NCBI RefSeq assembly: GCF_004791695.1
Contig: NZ_SRSO01000014.1
Coordinates: 51,209 to 115,208, forward strand
Direction of reading: 5' to 3'
Source: Flavivirga rizhaonensis
GTDB taxonomy: Bacteria > Bacteroidota > Bacteroidia > Flavobacteriales > Flavobacteriaceae
Length of the DNA: 64,000 nt
Position 1 is the stretch's first letter. Each line of letters starts with the position of its first letter. Shown piece by piece: positions 41,694 through 52,134 of the stretch. The position numbers and the translations under genes are program-made. The notes beneath the pieces are model-generated. The model had not been told where the DNA came from. It made no database searches and saw only the letters and a list, made by a program, of their open reading frames with translations.

Positions 41694-42125
41694 ATGAAAC
41701 TACATAAAGTTTTAAAAATAATAGCTTTCGCACTGGCTATTATTGGCGCGATTTTTGCGCTAATGATAATAGCGGGGGATGAAAAAGATGCTCTAAGTAT
41801 GAGTGGAAACATGCTATATGTTGCATATGTTGTACTTGGATTGATATTGGTAATGGTTTTTTTATTCGTAATAAAAGGATTATTTGCTGGAAATATTAAG
41901 AAGACATTAATGACTGTAGGTGCTTTTCTAGCAATCGTCTTTATTTCGTATTCTATATCTTCAGGTACAGATTTAGATTTAACACCTTTTACTGATAAAG
42001 GATTAGATGTAACAGAAGCAACATCTAAGCAAGTTGGTGCTGGGTTATATACATTTTATGTATTAGCTTTTTTAGCTATAGCATCAATGGCATTCTCAGG
42101 AGTGAAAAAAATATTTAACAAATAA
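41694..42125 (+). CDS. Small membrane protein between exbB and exbD
   Basis: A 143-residue protein with four predicted helices (about 8-27, 40-66, 73-90 and 115-137). It is of unknown function. It sits in the exbB-exbD-exbD operon with gaps of 18 and three bases, and the position is common in Flavobacteriaceae. It may be an accessory subunit of the ExbB/ExbD complex. Confidence 0.75.
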   Translation: MKLHKVLKIIAFALAIIGAIFALMIIAGDEKDALSMSGNMLYVAYVVLGLILVMVFLFVIKGLFAGNIKKTLMTVGAFLAIVFISYSISSGTDLDLTPFTDKGLDVTEATSKQVGAGLYTFYVLAFLAIASMAFSGVKKIFNK

Positions 42126-42128
42126 ATT

Positions 42129-42716
42129 ATGGCAAAAAGAGCAGCACCAGAAGTAAATGCAGGCTCCATGGCCGACATTGCGTTCTTACTATTAATATTT
42201 TTCTTAGTAACAACAACTATCGAAACAGATTCAGGAATTAACAGAAAACTTCCGCCTATGGAAGAATCTGAGGAAGATGTTGTGATCAAGCAAAGAAATA
42301 TATTTACTGTGTTATTAAATGGTAAAGATCAATTGCTTGTAGAAGATGAACTAATGGAACTTAAAGATTTAAGAGCTGCAGCTATTGAATTTTTAGATAA
42401 CAATGGCGACGGATCTTGTGACTACTGTAAAGGAAAGAAAGATAAATCATCTTCTGATAATCCAGATAAAGCAATTATATCTTTAAAGAACGAGCGAGAA
42501 ACAACTTATAAGACTTATATAGCGGTTCAAAATGAACTAGTAGCAGCTTATAACGAATTAAGAGATGCCAGAGCTCTGGCACAATATGGGAAGCCTTTTT
42601 CAGAAATGCAGGCAGACTATAAAGATGTAAATTGGCCTGGAAATAAGGAAAGATTAAAAGCGAAGATAGATCAAATAAAAACGGATTATCCTCAAAAACT
42701 TTCTGAAGTACAATAA
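42129..42716 (+). CDS. exbD: ExbD/TolR-family biopolymer transport protein, longer paralogue
   Basis: A 195-residue protein with one N-terminal membrane helix containing MADIAFLLLIFFLVTTTI (Asp16 or thereabouts is the proton-carrying residue). The periplasmic part carries a cysteine-containing insertion SCDYCKGKKD (about 97-106) and a helical extension. Second member of the ExbD pair. Confidence 0.9.
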   Translation: MAKRAAPEVNAGSMADIAFLLLIFFLVTTTIETDSGINRKLPPMEESEEDVVIKQRNIFTVLLNGKDQLLVEDELMELKDLRAAAIEFLDNNGDGSCDYCKGKKDKSSSDNPDKAIISLKNERETTYKTYIAVQNELVAAYNELRDARALAQYGKPFSEMQADYKDVNWPGNKERLKAKIDQIKTDYPQKLSEVQ

Positions 42717-42732
42717 TTTAACATTTATAAAT

Positions 42733-43209
42733 ATGTCTAAATTTAAAAAGAAAAAAAGTGGTGATATGCCAGCGGTTAATACAGCATCTTTACCAGATAT
42801 TGTATTTATGTTATTATTCTTTTTTATGGTGGCCACAGTAATGAGGCAAAACACTTTGAAGATTGAGAATAATTTACCGTTTGCAGATCAAGTAGAAAAA
42901 CTAGATAAAAAGGATTTGGTTATGTACATCTATGCAGGAAAACCAAGTGCTAATTACGTACAATATGGTAAAGAAGCAAGAATACAGCTAAATGATGATT
43001 TCGCTAGTGTAAGAGACGTAGCTGCTTTTATAGCCGCGGAAAGAGCTTCTAAACGTGAAGAATTAATACCATTTTTAACTACAGCTTTAAAAGTAGATAG
43101 TGATGCTAATATGGGGCTAATTGGCGATATTAAGCAAGAGTTAAGAAAAGTAAATGCGCTTAAAATTAACTACACTACTAAAAAAGGTTCTGTATTAGGA
43201 AGAGATTAA
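42733..43209 (+). CDS. exbD: ExbD/TolR-family biopolymer transport protein, shorter paralogue
   Basis: A 158-residue protein with one membrane helix and the proton-pathway aspartate in LPDIVFMLLFFFMVATVM (Asp22 or so). The periplasmic domain is a standard TolR/ExbD fold. It is the last gene before the terminator at 43235. Confidence 0.9.
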   Translation: MSKFKKKKSGDMPAVNTASLPDIVFMLLFFFMVATVMRQNTLKIENNLPFADQVEKLDKKDLVMYIYAGKPSANYVQYGKEARIQLNDDFASVRDVAAFIAAERASKREELIPFLTTALKVDSDANMGLIGDIKQELRKVNALKINYTTKKGSVLGRD

Positions 43210-43234
43210 TATTTACTTACTCTTAATTTTAAAT

Positions 43235-43268
43235 AAAAAGGCGTTTTGATAATTCAAAACGCCTTTTT
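43235..43268 (+). terminator. Intrinsic terminator after the exbB operon
   Basis: A perfect 15-base stem AAAAAGGCGTTTTGA / TCAAAACGCCTTTTT with a TAAT loop, continued by ATTTTT. Confidence 0.95.
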
Positions 43269-43330
43269 ATTTTTAAAAACCTGAACAATTTTACTTATAA
43301 TTGTATGTTAGTATAATAACACACTAATTA

Positions 43331-44023
43331 ATGAAACACCTATTTATTTCCGTATTTTTTTTAATGCATTTTGTGTATTGTTTTGCTCAAGAAATTAATG
43401 ATAAAGAGGTTGATTCACTTTATAGGGAAGACCAATTTTATGCAGGTGTAACTTATAATTTGCTAGGCAACATGCCCAAAGATGTCGAACAAAGCGGTTT
43501 TTCTTTAGGATTCCATCTGGGCTTTATTAAAGATATGCCTATTAATAAGAATAGAAATGTAGCTATAGGTGTTGGTCTTGGGTACTCATCTAATTCATTT
43601 AATCAAAATTTACTAGTAGATAAAGACAATATGGGGAAGGCTACTTATAGTGTTTTAAAAGATAATAATACATTTATTAAAAATAAATTCTCTAACCATT
43701 TAATAGAACTTCCTATTGAGTTTAGATGGCGCACATCTACAGCAACTGAGTATGATTTTTGGCGTATTTATACAGGGTTTAAGCTAGGTTATGTCTTTAC
43801 GCATACAACCAAGTACCGAGGTGATTTGGGTAGGATTAGATATACTAATATTGAGGATTTTAATAACTTTCAGTATGGTTTAACACTAAGTGCAGGTTAT
43901 AACACATGGAATATATTTTTATACTATGCTTTAAACCCTATTTTTTCTAGCGATGCTAATTTAGATGGTAATAAGATAGATATGAATACCATAAAAATTG
44001 GCTTAATGTTTTATATTTTATAA
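43331..44023 (+). CDS. PorT-like outer-membrane beta-barrel protein
   Basis: A 230-residue exported protein (cleavage after about residue 19, CFAQE). The sequence EVDSLYREDQFYAGVTYNLL and the strand pattern to YALNPIFSSD, ending MNTIKIGLMFYIL, match PorT-family barrels, some of which belong to type IX secretion. The gene follows the exbB/exbD operon with its own gap. Assignment to type IX secretion is likely but not proven from sequence alone. Confidence 0.7.
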   Translation: MKHLFISVFFLMHFVYCFAQEINDKEVDSLYREDQFYAGVTYNLLGNMPKDVEQSGFSLGFHLGFIKDMPINKNRNVAIGVGLGYSSNSFNQNLLVDKDNMGKATYSVLKDNNTFIKNKFSNHLIELPIEFRWRTSTATEYDFWRIYTGFKLGYVFTHTTKYRGDLGRIRYTNIEDFNNFQYGLTLSAGYNTWNIFLYYALNPIFSSDANLDGNKIDMNTIKIGLMFYIL

Positions 44024-44623
44024 CCAATAAGGTACCAAAATTAACTGCGGAACCATTCCAATAAAAACACCCATGATTAATTCTTTATAGTCGTGAGCAT
44101 TTAGATGTAATCTGGATGTAGCAACAGCACCCATTATTATAGACATTAAAGCTAATATACCATTAATGTTTATACTAAAATGTATACTTAAAATAACTAA
44201 AAACATAAATAATCCAGAAATAGCAATCATATGTATACTTGCTTTAAATTTAAAAAAGGCAAGCATTAGACATGCCATGGTAGAAATTAATATACCAACA
44301 AAGAAAAAATAAAGCTCTATAATTTGAGAAGGTGTAATAATACGCTGTAGCACTATAATAATCACTAAACAGTTAAGTATTAGGGGGATAATGCGTTCTT
44401 TGGTGCTTTCTAGATAAATTGATTTTACCTTGCCTAGTGTTTTTAATAAAAAATAGAGAAGAATGGGTAAAATAATGGTAAGTATAAAAAGAGATACCAA
44501 CTTTGCTTTTACTATTTCTTCTGGAATGAATCGTGGTGATTTAAAAAAATAGAAAATAACCCCTAGTACAGGCATTAATAATGGATGAAAAATGTATGAG
44601 ATACTTCTTAATATTCTATCCAT
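44018..44623 (-). CDS. Membrane protein resembling a degenerate PAP2 phosphatase
   Basis: A 201-residue protein with six predicted helices. It has remnants of the PAP2 motifs in order: STKERIIPL for KxxxxxxRP, ASIHM for PSGH, and SRLHLNAHDYKE for SRx5Hx3D, with Glu in place of the last Asp. The pattern is weak, and catalytic function is doubtful. The start codon shares one base with the rpoN stop, so it is translated with rpoN. Its end overlaps the PorT-like gene by six bases on the opposite strand. Confidence 0.6.
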   Translation of the reverse strand: MDRILRSISYIFHPLLMPVLGVIFYFFKSPRFIPEEIVKAKLVSLFILTIILPILLYFLLKTLGKVKSIYLESTKERIIPLILNCLVIIIVLQRIITPSQIIELYFFFVGILISTMACLMLAFFKFKASIHMIAISGLFMFLVILSIHFSININGILALMSIIMGAVATSRLHLNAHDYKELIMGVFIGMVPQLILVPYWL

Positions 44624-46080
44624 TATATCTTTTTACGTAAACGGGCAACAGGAATATCTAGCTGTTCTCTGTATTTTGCAACGGTACGACGAGCAATAGG
44701 ATACCCTTTTTCTTTTAAAATGCTTGCTAGAGTTTCATCGGTTAAAGGTTTCTTCTTGTTTTCTTCTTCTATTACAGTTTCTAAAATTTTCTTTATTTCC
44801 CTCGTAGAAACATCCTCTCCCTGATCATTCTTCATGGATTCAGAAAAGAATTCTTTAATCAGTTTTGTGCCATAAGGAGTATCAACATACTTACTGTTGG
44901 CAACTCTTGATACAGTAGAGACATCCATAGAGATTTCATCGGCAATGTCTTTTAGAATCATGGGTTTTAAATTACGCTCGTCACCTGTTAAAAAATAGTC
45001 TTTCTGGTAATGCATAATAGCACTCATCGTAACAAATAAAGTTTGTTGGCGCTGTTTTATAGCCTCAATAAACCATTTTGCGGCATCTAATTTTTGCTTG
45101 ATAAAAATAACAGCATCTTTTTGAGACTTCGATTTGTCTTTCGTGTCTTTATATCCTTTAAGCATATTGTTGTACTCTCTAGATACATGAAGTTCTGGTG
45201 CATTTCTTCCATTAAGAGTTAACTCTAATTCACCATCTACAATTTTAATAGCAAAATCTGGAACGACGTGTTCAACAATTCTATTATTTCCAGCGTAAGA
45301 ACCTCCAGGTTTTGGGTTTAAATGTTCAATTTCTGAAACAGCCTCTTTTAGTTGCTCTTCGGATATATCAAATTTCTGGATTAACTTCTTATAATGTTTT
45401 TTTGTAAATTGATCAAAAGCATTGTCAATAATGTCAATTGCTAGTTCGTTTTGCTGTGTTTTTTCTCTTCTATGCAGTTGAATACTTAAACACTCTTGTA
45501 AACTTCTGGCACCAACACCAGCAGGATCTAATTGATGTACAATTTTTAGAACGTGTTCAATTTTTTCTTCGGTAGTATAAACGTTTTGAGTAAAAGCCAA
45601 ATCGTCCATAATATCACTTAACTCTCTACGGATATAACCACTTTCGTCAACACTTCCTACTAAAAATTCTGCGATTTCACGTTCTTCTTCATTAAGACGG
45701 TAGGTATTTAATTGATTTATTAAATGTTGCGTAAACGAAGTGCCCGCAGCATATGGCATCGTTTTTTCATCATCATCGCTGCTATAATTATTGGCTTGAG
45801 TGCGATAATCTGGAATTTCATCGTCACTTAAATATTCATCAACATTAATATCGTCAGCATTTATAGTTTCACTATCATTAAGATCATCAGCATTATCGTA
45901 TTCGGAATCAAATTCATTTTCATTAGTTTCTTTACCGCCTTCAAGAGCTGGGTTTTCTTCCAATTCTTGTTTTAAACGTTGTTCAAAAGCTTGTGTAGGC
46001 AGTTGTATCAACTTCATTAACTGAATCTGCTGCGGTGATAATTTTTGTGATAATTTAAATTGTAAATACTGCTTAAGCAT
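44623..46080 (-). CDS. rpoN: RNA polymerase sigma-54 factor
   Basis: A 485-residue sigma-54. Region I (LSPQQIQLMKLIQLP, about 15-29) is the glutamine/leucine-rich activator domain. An acidic region II (about 50-110) follows, then the core-binding domain, a helix-turn-helix (SMDVSTVSRVANSKYV) and the RpoN box ARRTVAKYRE near the C-terminus. The normal length for Bacteroidota. Confidence 0.95.
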   Translation of the reverse strand: MLKQYLQFKLSQKLSPQQIQLMKLIQLPTQAFEQRLKQELEENPALEGGKETNENEFDSEYDNADDLNDSETINADDINVDEYLSDDEIPDYRTQANNYSSDDDEKTMPYAAGTSFTQHLINQLNTYRLNEEEREIAEFLVGSVDESGYIRRELSDIMDDLAFTQNVYTTEEKIEHVLKIVHQLDPAGVGARSLQECLSIQLHRREKTQQNELAIDIIDNAFDQFTKKHYKKLIQKFDISEEQLKEAVSEIEHLNPKPGGSYAGNNRIVEHVVPDFAIKIVDGELELTLNGRNAPELHVSREYNNMLKGYKDTKDKSKSQKDAVIFIKQKLDAAKWFIEAIKQRQQTLFVTMSAIMHYQKDYFLTGDERNLKPMILKDIADEISMDVSTVSRVANSKYVDTPYGTKLIKEFFSESMKNDQGEDVSTREIKKILETVIEEENKKKPLTDETLASILKEKGYPIARRTVAKYREQLDIPVARLRKKI

Positions 46081-46148
46081 ATTTTGATTTGGTTTAAGAT
46101 AAAAGTAAAAAAAACTTTTACCTATAAATAGCTAAAGAACGATTATTT

Positions 46149-47582
46149 TTAAAATTCTGCATTTTGAGGAGTTCTTGGAAAAGGAATCACATCTCTAATG
46201 TTACTCATTCCAGTTGCAAACATGACTAAACGCTCAAAACCTAAACCAAAGCCAGAATGAACTGCTGTACCAAATTTTCGTAAATCTAAGTACCACCAAA
46301 GATCCTTTTCAGGAATATCTATAGTAGCCATTCTTTGTTTTAATATATCTAGTCGTTCTTCACGTTGTGCACCACCAACAATTTCACCAATACCAGGGAA
46401 TAAAATATCCATAGCACGAACCGTTTTCCCATCGTCATTTAAACGCATGTAAAATGCTTTAATGTTTGCTGGGTAATCGAATAAAATAACAGGACATTTA
46501 AAGTGTTTTTCTACAAGAAAACGCTCGTGTTCACTTTGTAAATCTGTACCCCATTCGTTAATTAAATATTTAAATTTCTTTTTCTTATTAGGTTTACAAT
46601 TGCGTAAAATATCAATAGCTTCTGTGTAACTAACACGTTTAAAATGATTATCTGTTACAAAATTGAGTTTTTCTATTAAAGTCATTTCGTTTCTTTCGAC
46701 TTGAGGTTTTGTTTTATCCTCATCTTGCAAGCGCTTATCTAAAAACTCTAAATCTTCGCGATTATTATCTAAAATGTATTTTATAACCGATTTCATGAAA
46801 TCTTCAGCTAAATCCATATTCCCAGCCAAATCCATAAAAGCAACTTCTGGTTCAATCATCCAAAATTCAGCTAAATGGCGTGATGTATTTGAATTTTCTG
46901 CTCTAAAAGTAGGACCGAAGGTATATACTTTGCCTAAAGACATAGCATAAGTTTCAGCTTCTAGCTGACCAGAAACAGTTAAGTTGGTTTCTTTTCCAAA
47001 AAAATCTTTTGAGTAATCTACTTGTCCTTCGTCATTTAAAGGCGGATTTTTAGCGTCTAAATTAGAAACTTTAAACATTTCTCCAGCACCTTCAGCATCA
47101 CTTCCTGTTATGATAGGCGTATGCATATAGTAAAAACCATTCTCGTTAAAGTATTTATGAATAGCGAACGATAATGATGAACGTAAACGCATAATCGCAC
47201 TAAATGTACTGGTGCGAGTACGTAAATGTGCATTTTCTCGTAAAAACTCAAACGAATGTTTTTTTGGTTGAATTGGATAGCTATCTGGATCTGAATCTCC
47301 TAAAACAGTCATGTTTTTTACTTGTATTTCAACTTTTTGCCCCTTGCCTTGACTTTCAACTAATTCACCTTTTATATGTATAGCTGCTCCAGTTGTAATG
47401 CGTTTTAGAAGTGCTTCATCGAAATTTTCAAAATCGACAACACATTGAATATTATTTAATGTAGAACCATCATTTAAAGCAATAAAACGATTTGCTCTAA
47501 AGGTCCTAACCCAACCTTTAATTTCTACTTCAGGAAAAGTGATATCCTGAGATAATAATTCTGAAACAGTTCGTAATTTCAT
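46149..47582 (-). CDS. asnS: Asparaginyl-tRNA synthetase
   Basis: A 477-residue class IIb synthetase with an N-terminal OB-fold anticodon-binding domain ([22 protein letters not shown]) and a catalytic domain with motif 1 to 3: [36 protein letters not shown] (motif 2, [15 protein letters not shown]) and [11 protein letters not shown] (motif 3). A -7 like element TATCTTTA lies about 20 bases upstream of the ATG. It follows rpoN on the same strand. Confidence 0.97.
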   Translation of the reverse strand: MKLRTVSELLSQDITFPEVEIKGWVRTFRANRFIALNDGSTLNNIQCVVDFENFDEALLKRITTGAAIHIKGELVESQGKGQKVEIQVKNMTVLGDSDPDSYPIQPKKHSFEFLRENAHLRTRTSTFSAIMRLRSSLSFAIHKYFNENGFYYMHTPIITGSDAEGAGEMFKVSNLDAKNPPLNDEGQVDYSKDFFGKETNLTVSGQLEAETYAMSLGKVYTFGPTFRAENSNTSRHLAEFWMIEPEVAFMDLAGNMDLAEDFMKSVIKYILDNNREDLEFLDKRLQDEDKTKPQVERNEMTLIEKLNFVTDNHFKRVSYTEAIDILRNCKPNKKKKFKYLINEWGTDLQSEHERFLVEKHFKCPVILFDYPANIKAFYMRLNDDGKTVRAMDILFPGIGEIVGGAQREERLDILKQRMATIDIPEKDLWWYLDLRKFGTAVHSGFGLGFERLVMFATGMSNIRDVIPFPRTPQNAEF

Positions 47583-47672
47583 AGATGTTAAAATTTAGAA
47601 TGTAAAGATAAAAAAGCCAAATGGCTTTCGTGCATCAAATATTTAAAAAACAGACCTGTTTTGTCTTAGAAC

Positions 47673-50060
47673 TTACTCCTCTTCGTCTTCTTCGGGAATA
47701 ATATTTATAGCAGGTTCTCTAAGTACTTCTTTGTTCGCAATACTACGTTCTAACGATAGTAATAAAGAAGGTAATAAAAGTAAGTTTGATAACATAGCAA
47801 ATAGTAAAGTAGCAGATACCAAGGCTCCTAATGCTACAGTACCACCAAAACTTGAAATAGTAAATACTGAAAACCCAAAAAACAATACAATGGAAGTATA
47901 AAACATACTAACACCTGTTTCTCTTAAAGCACCATAAACAGAGGTTTTAATTTTCCAATGGTTTGCTTGAAGTTCTTGACGGTATTTAGCCAAAAAGTGA
48001 ATGGTATCATCTACAGATATACCAAAGGCGATACTAAAGACTAATATTGTTGAAGGTTTTATAGGAACTCCTAAATAGCCCATTAAACCTGCTGTTACTA
48101 ATAATGGTAATAAGTTTGGTATTAACGATACGATAATCATTCTTCCTGATCTAAACATATAGGCCATGAATAACGAGATTAAGAAGATGGCAAGTGATAA
48201 TGATATGGCTAAATTTTTCACCAAGTATTTGGTACCCTTTTGAAAGACTAAAGCTTTACCAGTCATGGTAACATCATACTTTTCCTTTGGAAAGACTTTG
48301 TCTATTTTAGTTTGAAGATTTTCTTCGATGCGTTCCATTTTGTCGGTCCCAACATCTTTCATAAAAGTAGTAATACGGGCATATTGACCTGTACTATCAA
48401 CAAAATTCTTAAGCAAGTCTACATTTGATGATGAGTTTTTAGCATATGATAAAATGAAGCTATTTTCTTGAGATGTTGGTAATTGATAAAATTTGGTATT
48501 ACCGTTATAATAAGCTTGTTTAGAGTATTTAACCAATCCAACTACAGAAATAGGTTTAGACAATTCTGGAGTTTCAATAATTAAATCTTCTAATTGATCC
48601 ATACGTTTCAAAGTAGAAAGTTTCATAACGCCTTTTTTACGCTTGGTATCAATCATAATTTCTAATGGCATAATACCATTAAACTCTTCCTCAAAAAAAC
48701 GAATGTCATTAAAAAACTCTGTTTTTTTAGGCATATCTTCTATTAAACTACCAGAAATTTTTATTTGATAAATACCTATAATGCTTACTATTAATAGTAC
48801 CAATGATGTTGTGTAAATGGCAATGCGCTTTTGTCTTACCATATGCTCCATCCAATTTACAAAACCACCTATCCATCGTTTGTTTAAATGTTCTAAATGC
48901 CTTTCTTTAGGATAAGGTAAAAAGGTGTAAATAATAGGAATGATAAGTAAACACAGAATAAAAATGGCTAGAATACTTAATGATGCTACGATACCAAATT
49001 CTTTTAATAGTTTGCTCTCTGTTAAAATAAAAGTTGCAAATCCAGAAGCAGTGGTAACATTAGTCATTAAAGTAGCATTACCAATTTTTGTGATAACGCG
49101 TTGTAATGATTTCACTTTATTACCATGTAATTTTACTTCGTGTTGGTATTTATTAATTAAAAATATACAGTTAGGAATTCCAATAACAATAATTAGTGGT
49201 GGTATAAGTGCAGTTAAAACAGTTATTTCATAGTTTAATAAACCAAGAATTCCTAAGGTCCACATCACTCCAATGCATACCACAATAAGTGAAATTATAG
49301 TAGCTCTAAACGATCTGAAAAAGAGAAAGAAAATAAGAGATGTTACTAATAGAGCAGCGCCTATAAATAAGCTAATTTCATCAACAATGTTCTGTGAATT
49401 TAAAGTTCTTATATAAGGCATTCCCGATATTCTAACATCTAAATTATTCGATTCTTCGAAACTATCTATGTGTGGGATTAAAATATTGACTACGAAATCT
49501 TTTCTGGCAGAAGTATTTACAATATCCTTTTTTAAATAAAGAGCTGTTCGGATTGTTCTTGTTTTATTATTAAACAAAAAATTATCGTAAAAAGGATATT
49601 TTTTAAAGAGCTCTTCTTGAAGTGTTTCAACTTGAGCCAAAGAAGAGATTGAGTCTTTTATAAAAGGTTCTAAATTAAACTTTTCATTTTCAGTATCCTT
49701 TACTAGCTTTTGAAGGTCTTTAATAGAAACAACTGTTTCAACTTCATCATATTTTTTAAAATCTTCTGAAAGTTTATTCCAGGCATTTAATTTTTTAACT
49801 GTAAAAAGTGTACTGTCTTTTACACCAAGTACAATAAGATTACCTTCTTCCCCAAAGGTTTTTAAAAAGTTATTGTAGGTTATATTTACGTCATGTTCAT
49901 CTGGTAATAGATTAGCCTCCGTATAAGTGAAACGCATATTTTCCCACTTTGTGCTAAAGAATAAAGTGACTAATACGATACCTATAAGAATAACAATTTT
50001 ATTGCGCAGAATCAACCTTGCAATAATATCCCAAAAATCTGTACTAAATAGTTTAAACAT
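47673..50060 (-). CDS. RND-superfamily transporter (MMPL/HpnN-like)
   Basis: A 795-residue membrane protein with two sets of one-plus-five helices around two large periplasmic loops. The sterol-sensing-like motifs are GIPNCIFLINKYQHE in the first half and FGISVDDTIHFLAKYRQE in the second, with the proton-relay Asp-Asp pair. It ends in an acidic tail (PEEDEEE). Such exporters move lipids or hopanoids; no substrate can be named. Confidence 0.9.
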   Translation of the reverse strand: MFKLFSTDFWDIIARLILRNKIVILIGIVLVTLFFSTKWENMRFTYTEANLLPDEHDVNITYNNFLKTFGEEGNLIVLGVKDSTLFTVKKLNAWNKLSEDFKKYDEVETVVSIKDLQKLVKDTENEKFNLEPFIKDSISSLAQVETLQEELFKKYPFYDNFLFNNKTRTIRTALYLKKDIVNTSARKDFVVNILIPHIDSFEESNNLDVRISGMPYIRTLNSQNIVDEISLFIGAALLVTSLIFFLFFRSFRATIISLIVVCIGVMWTLGILGLLNYEITVLTALIPPLIIVIGIPNCIFLINKYQHEVKLHGNKVKSLQRVITKIGNATLMTNVTTASGFATFILTESKLLKEFGIVASLSILAIFILCLLIIPIIYTFLPYPKERHLEHLNKRWIGGFVNWMEHMVRQKRIAIYTTSLVLLIVSIIGIYQIKISGSLIEDMPKKTEFFNDIRFFEEEFNGIMPLEIMIDTKRKKGVMKLSTLKRMDQLEDLIIETPELSKPISVVGLVKYSKQAYYNGNTKFYQLPTSQENSFILSYAKNSSSNVDLLKNFVDSTGQYARITTFMKDVGTDKMERIEENLQTKIDKVFPKEKYDVTMTGKALVFQKGTKYLVKNLAISLSLAIFLISLFMAYMFRSGRMIIVSLIPNLLPLLVTAGLMGYLGVPIKPSTILVFSIAFGISVDDTIHFLAKYRQELQANHWKIKTSVYGALRETGVSMFYTSIVLFFGFSVFTISSFGGTVALGALVSATLLFAMLSNLLLLPSLLLSLERSIANKEVLREPAINIIPEEDEEE

Positions 50061-50108
50061 GCTTTATATAAAACGAAGCGCAAAGGTAGAAAAAAGGAGT
50101 GTAATACG

Positions 50109-51380
50109 TTATAAAGAGACGTTAAATGTAAACTTAAAAGCAATATTGTCACTTAATTCTGGTAAGTGGTACCCGCCATAGCGATATGTAAAGCTTAAAC
50201 CAAAACCAAAAAGCAATTTATTAATTTCAAATCCGGACTCTGTGTATCCTTTTTTTAAAGATCCAAAAGTAATATTTTGATGTAATTCCGGCTGTTTTAT
50301 ATCACCCAAAGCATATCTTGTTATTAAAACTACTTGTGGTTTATAATGTTCTGAAATGTTAAAAGGGTTGATGTAGTGTTTGAGCTGCACTGTAGTAAAC
50401 TTATCTGAAAAGAACTCATTAAAGTACATGGTTTCGAAACTATTTAATCCAGCTACCGAAAAACGTTGCATAACCGTTTCTTTGTTAATATTGTTTGGGT
50501 AGGCATGATACAAATGTGTTAATGGCGTATTTCCATTTGTTATACCTGAAACTAGAGTTATCTCAGAAAGCCCATTATTTTCACTGCCAATTTTATAAAC
50601 AGTTCTAAAATCTAACTTAGAAAAGTTAAAATCACTTTTAAAAACGTCTTTAAAACTCTTAGTATATTGAAGTGTGAATTGTGGATAACCTTTTTTAGTT
50701 TCTTTTAATTTATTTTCTGAAACTTCGAATTTGCTGAAAGGGTTCCATTGTAAAGAAACGTTGGCTGTGCTTAAATGAAATGAACTTACAATATTGCCAT
50801 CTAAAACGTATCCATAGTCGTAAGTAGGGTTTATATTGCTAACGGCAAATTGGGCTTCGGTTAATAATTTGGGGTTAAATTCATGCTCTATACTTACAGA
50901 TTTTGTGACGAGCTTATGAAATAAATCGATGTTTAATAAACGAGGTTCAAAAAATTGAAAGAATCGGCCATCTGTTAAAAATTTAGTACTTCCTGTTTCC
51001 TGTAAATCGTCAGTATAAGAAAGGTTTAACCAAGTATTGGTTTCTTTTGCTAGTCTAAAACCTCCACCAAAACTATATTTAAAACGACCATCTCTAAAAC
51101 CATAAACGCCATAACCATTTATACGATATTTTTCTGAAAATTGATCGTTAGTTATGCCTCCTAAACCTGATCTGATGCCTTCATACTGATTATATTTAAT
51201 TAAGTATCTTAAATCAAAGTTGAAGTATTTGGTTGGTAAGTATCCATTCCCAAGATGTTTAATAAAATATCTTTTTTTGATAGAATCTTGAGTAGTCTCA
51301 AAGACGTTTTCCGATGACTTTTGGGCATAGGAAACTGTGGCAAAAATAAAATAAAATAAGAGGGAGGAGCGTTTTATCAT
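50109..51380 (-). CDS. DUF5686-type outer-membrane barrel protein, short form
   Basis: A 423-residue exported protein (signal to about residue 19). The strands GYGVYGFRDGRFKYSFGGGF, ETNTWLNLSYTDDLQ and the final PELSDNIAFKFTFNVSL match the C-terminal barrel of DUF5686 proteins. The usual carboxypeptidase-like N-terminal domain (full length about 830) is missing. The gene looks intact at both ends, so it is a short paralogue rather than a truncation. It is 48 bases downstream of frr's terminator and the same strand. Confidence 0.7.
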   Translation of the reverse strand: MIKRSSLLFYFIFATVSYAQKSSENVFETTQDSIKKRYFIKHLGNGYLPTKYFNFDLRYLIKYNQYEGIRSGLGGITNDQFSEKYRINGYGVYGFRDGRFKYSFGGGFRLAKETNTWLNLSYTDDLQETGSTKFLTDGRFFQFFEPRLLNIDLFHKLVTKSVSIEHEFNPKLLTEAQFAVSNINPTYDYGYVLDGNIVSSFHLSTANVSLQWNPFSKFEVSENKLKETKKGYPQFTLQYTKSFKDVFKSDFNFSKLDFRTVYKIGSENNGLSEITLVSGITNGNTPLTHLYHAYPNNINKETVMQRFSVAGLNSFETMYFNEFFSDKFTTVQLKHYINPFNISEHYKPQVVLITRYALGDIKQPELHQNITFGSLKKGYTESGFEINKLLFGFGLSFTYRYGGYHLPELSDNIAFKFTFNVSL

Positions 51381-51410
51381 TTATGATAATGAGAGGCTAA
51401 AAAATTACTA

Positions 51411-51436
51411 AAAAAGCGACTAAAATGTCGCTTTTT
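51411..51436 (-). terminator. Intrinsic terminator after frr
   Basis: AAAAAGCGAC (51411-51420) and GTCGCTTTTT (51427-51436), ten-base stem with a six-base loop and T-run on the minus strand. Confidence 0.9.
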
Positions 51437-51438
51437 AA

Positions 51439-51996
51439 TTATACGGTCATAATTTCCTTTTCTTTTATATCGAAAAGAGAATCAGCCTTTTTAACGTAAT
51501 TATCAGTCATTTGTTGCACATCAATTTCAGCATTCTTGATTAAGTCTTCAGATACGTCTTCTAATTTTTTAATATCGTTATTAGCATCTTTACGAGCTGT
51601 TCTAATGCTAACTTTAGCATCTTCTGCTTCAGCTTTAGCTTGTTTTGCTAAATTACGTCTGCGTTCTTCTGTCAATGGTGGCACATTAATTATGATGGTT
51701 TCACCGTTATTCATAGGGTTAAAACCAAGATTGGCATAAGCAATCCCACGCTCTATTTCTTGCAGCATACTTTTTTCCCAAGGTTGTACTGTAATGGTTC
51801 TTCCATCAGGGGTATTTACATTGGCAACTTGACTTAATGGAGTTTGTGACCCATAATAGTCTACCATAACGCTGCCAAGCATAGAAGGACTTGCTTTTCC
51901 TGCTCTAATATTAACAAACTGCTTTTCTAAATGCTTTATAGCATTATCCATAGCTTCTTTGGTCGAATCTAATATAAATTGTATGTCTTCGTTCAT
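51439..51996 (-). CDS. frr: Ribosome recycling factor
   Basis: A 185-residue RRF with the full fold: the three-helix bundle (NIRAGKASPSMLGSVMVDYYG, RRNLAKQAKAEAEDAKVSIRTARKDA) and the small domain (TVQPWEKSMLQEIERGI). It releases ribosomes after termination together with EF-G. It follows pyrH on the same strand across a 239-base gap with a repeat. Confidence 0.97.
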   Translation of the reverse strand: MNEDIQFILDSTKEAMDNAIKHLEKQFVNIRAGKASPSMLGSVMVDYYGSQTPLSQVANVNTPDGRTITVQPWEKSMLQEIERGIAYANLGFNPMNNGETIIINVPPLTEERRRNLAKQAKAEAEDAKVSIRTARKDANNDIKKLEDVSEDLIKNAEIDVQQMTDNYVKKADSLFDIKEKEIMTV

Positions 51997-52134
51997 TGTG
52001 TCAAAACTTTTAGGTCAATATAAATAGTTATCTGCACATATTCGTTAAAATAATTTGTACAAATACGAATATACTTATTTCAAAAATTACACCAAACTAA
52101 CAACCTTTTTGTTTTATATATTGGTGTTAGTTAG

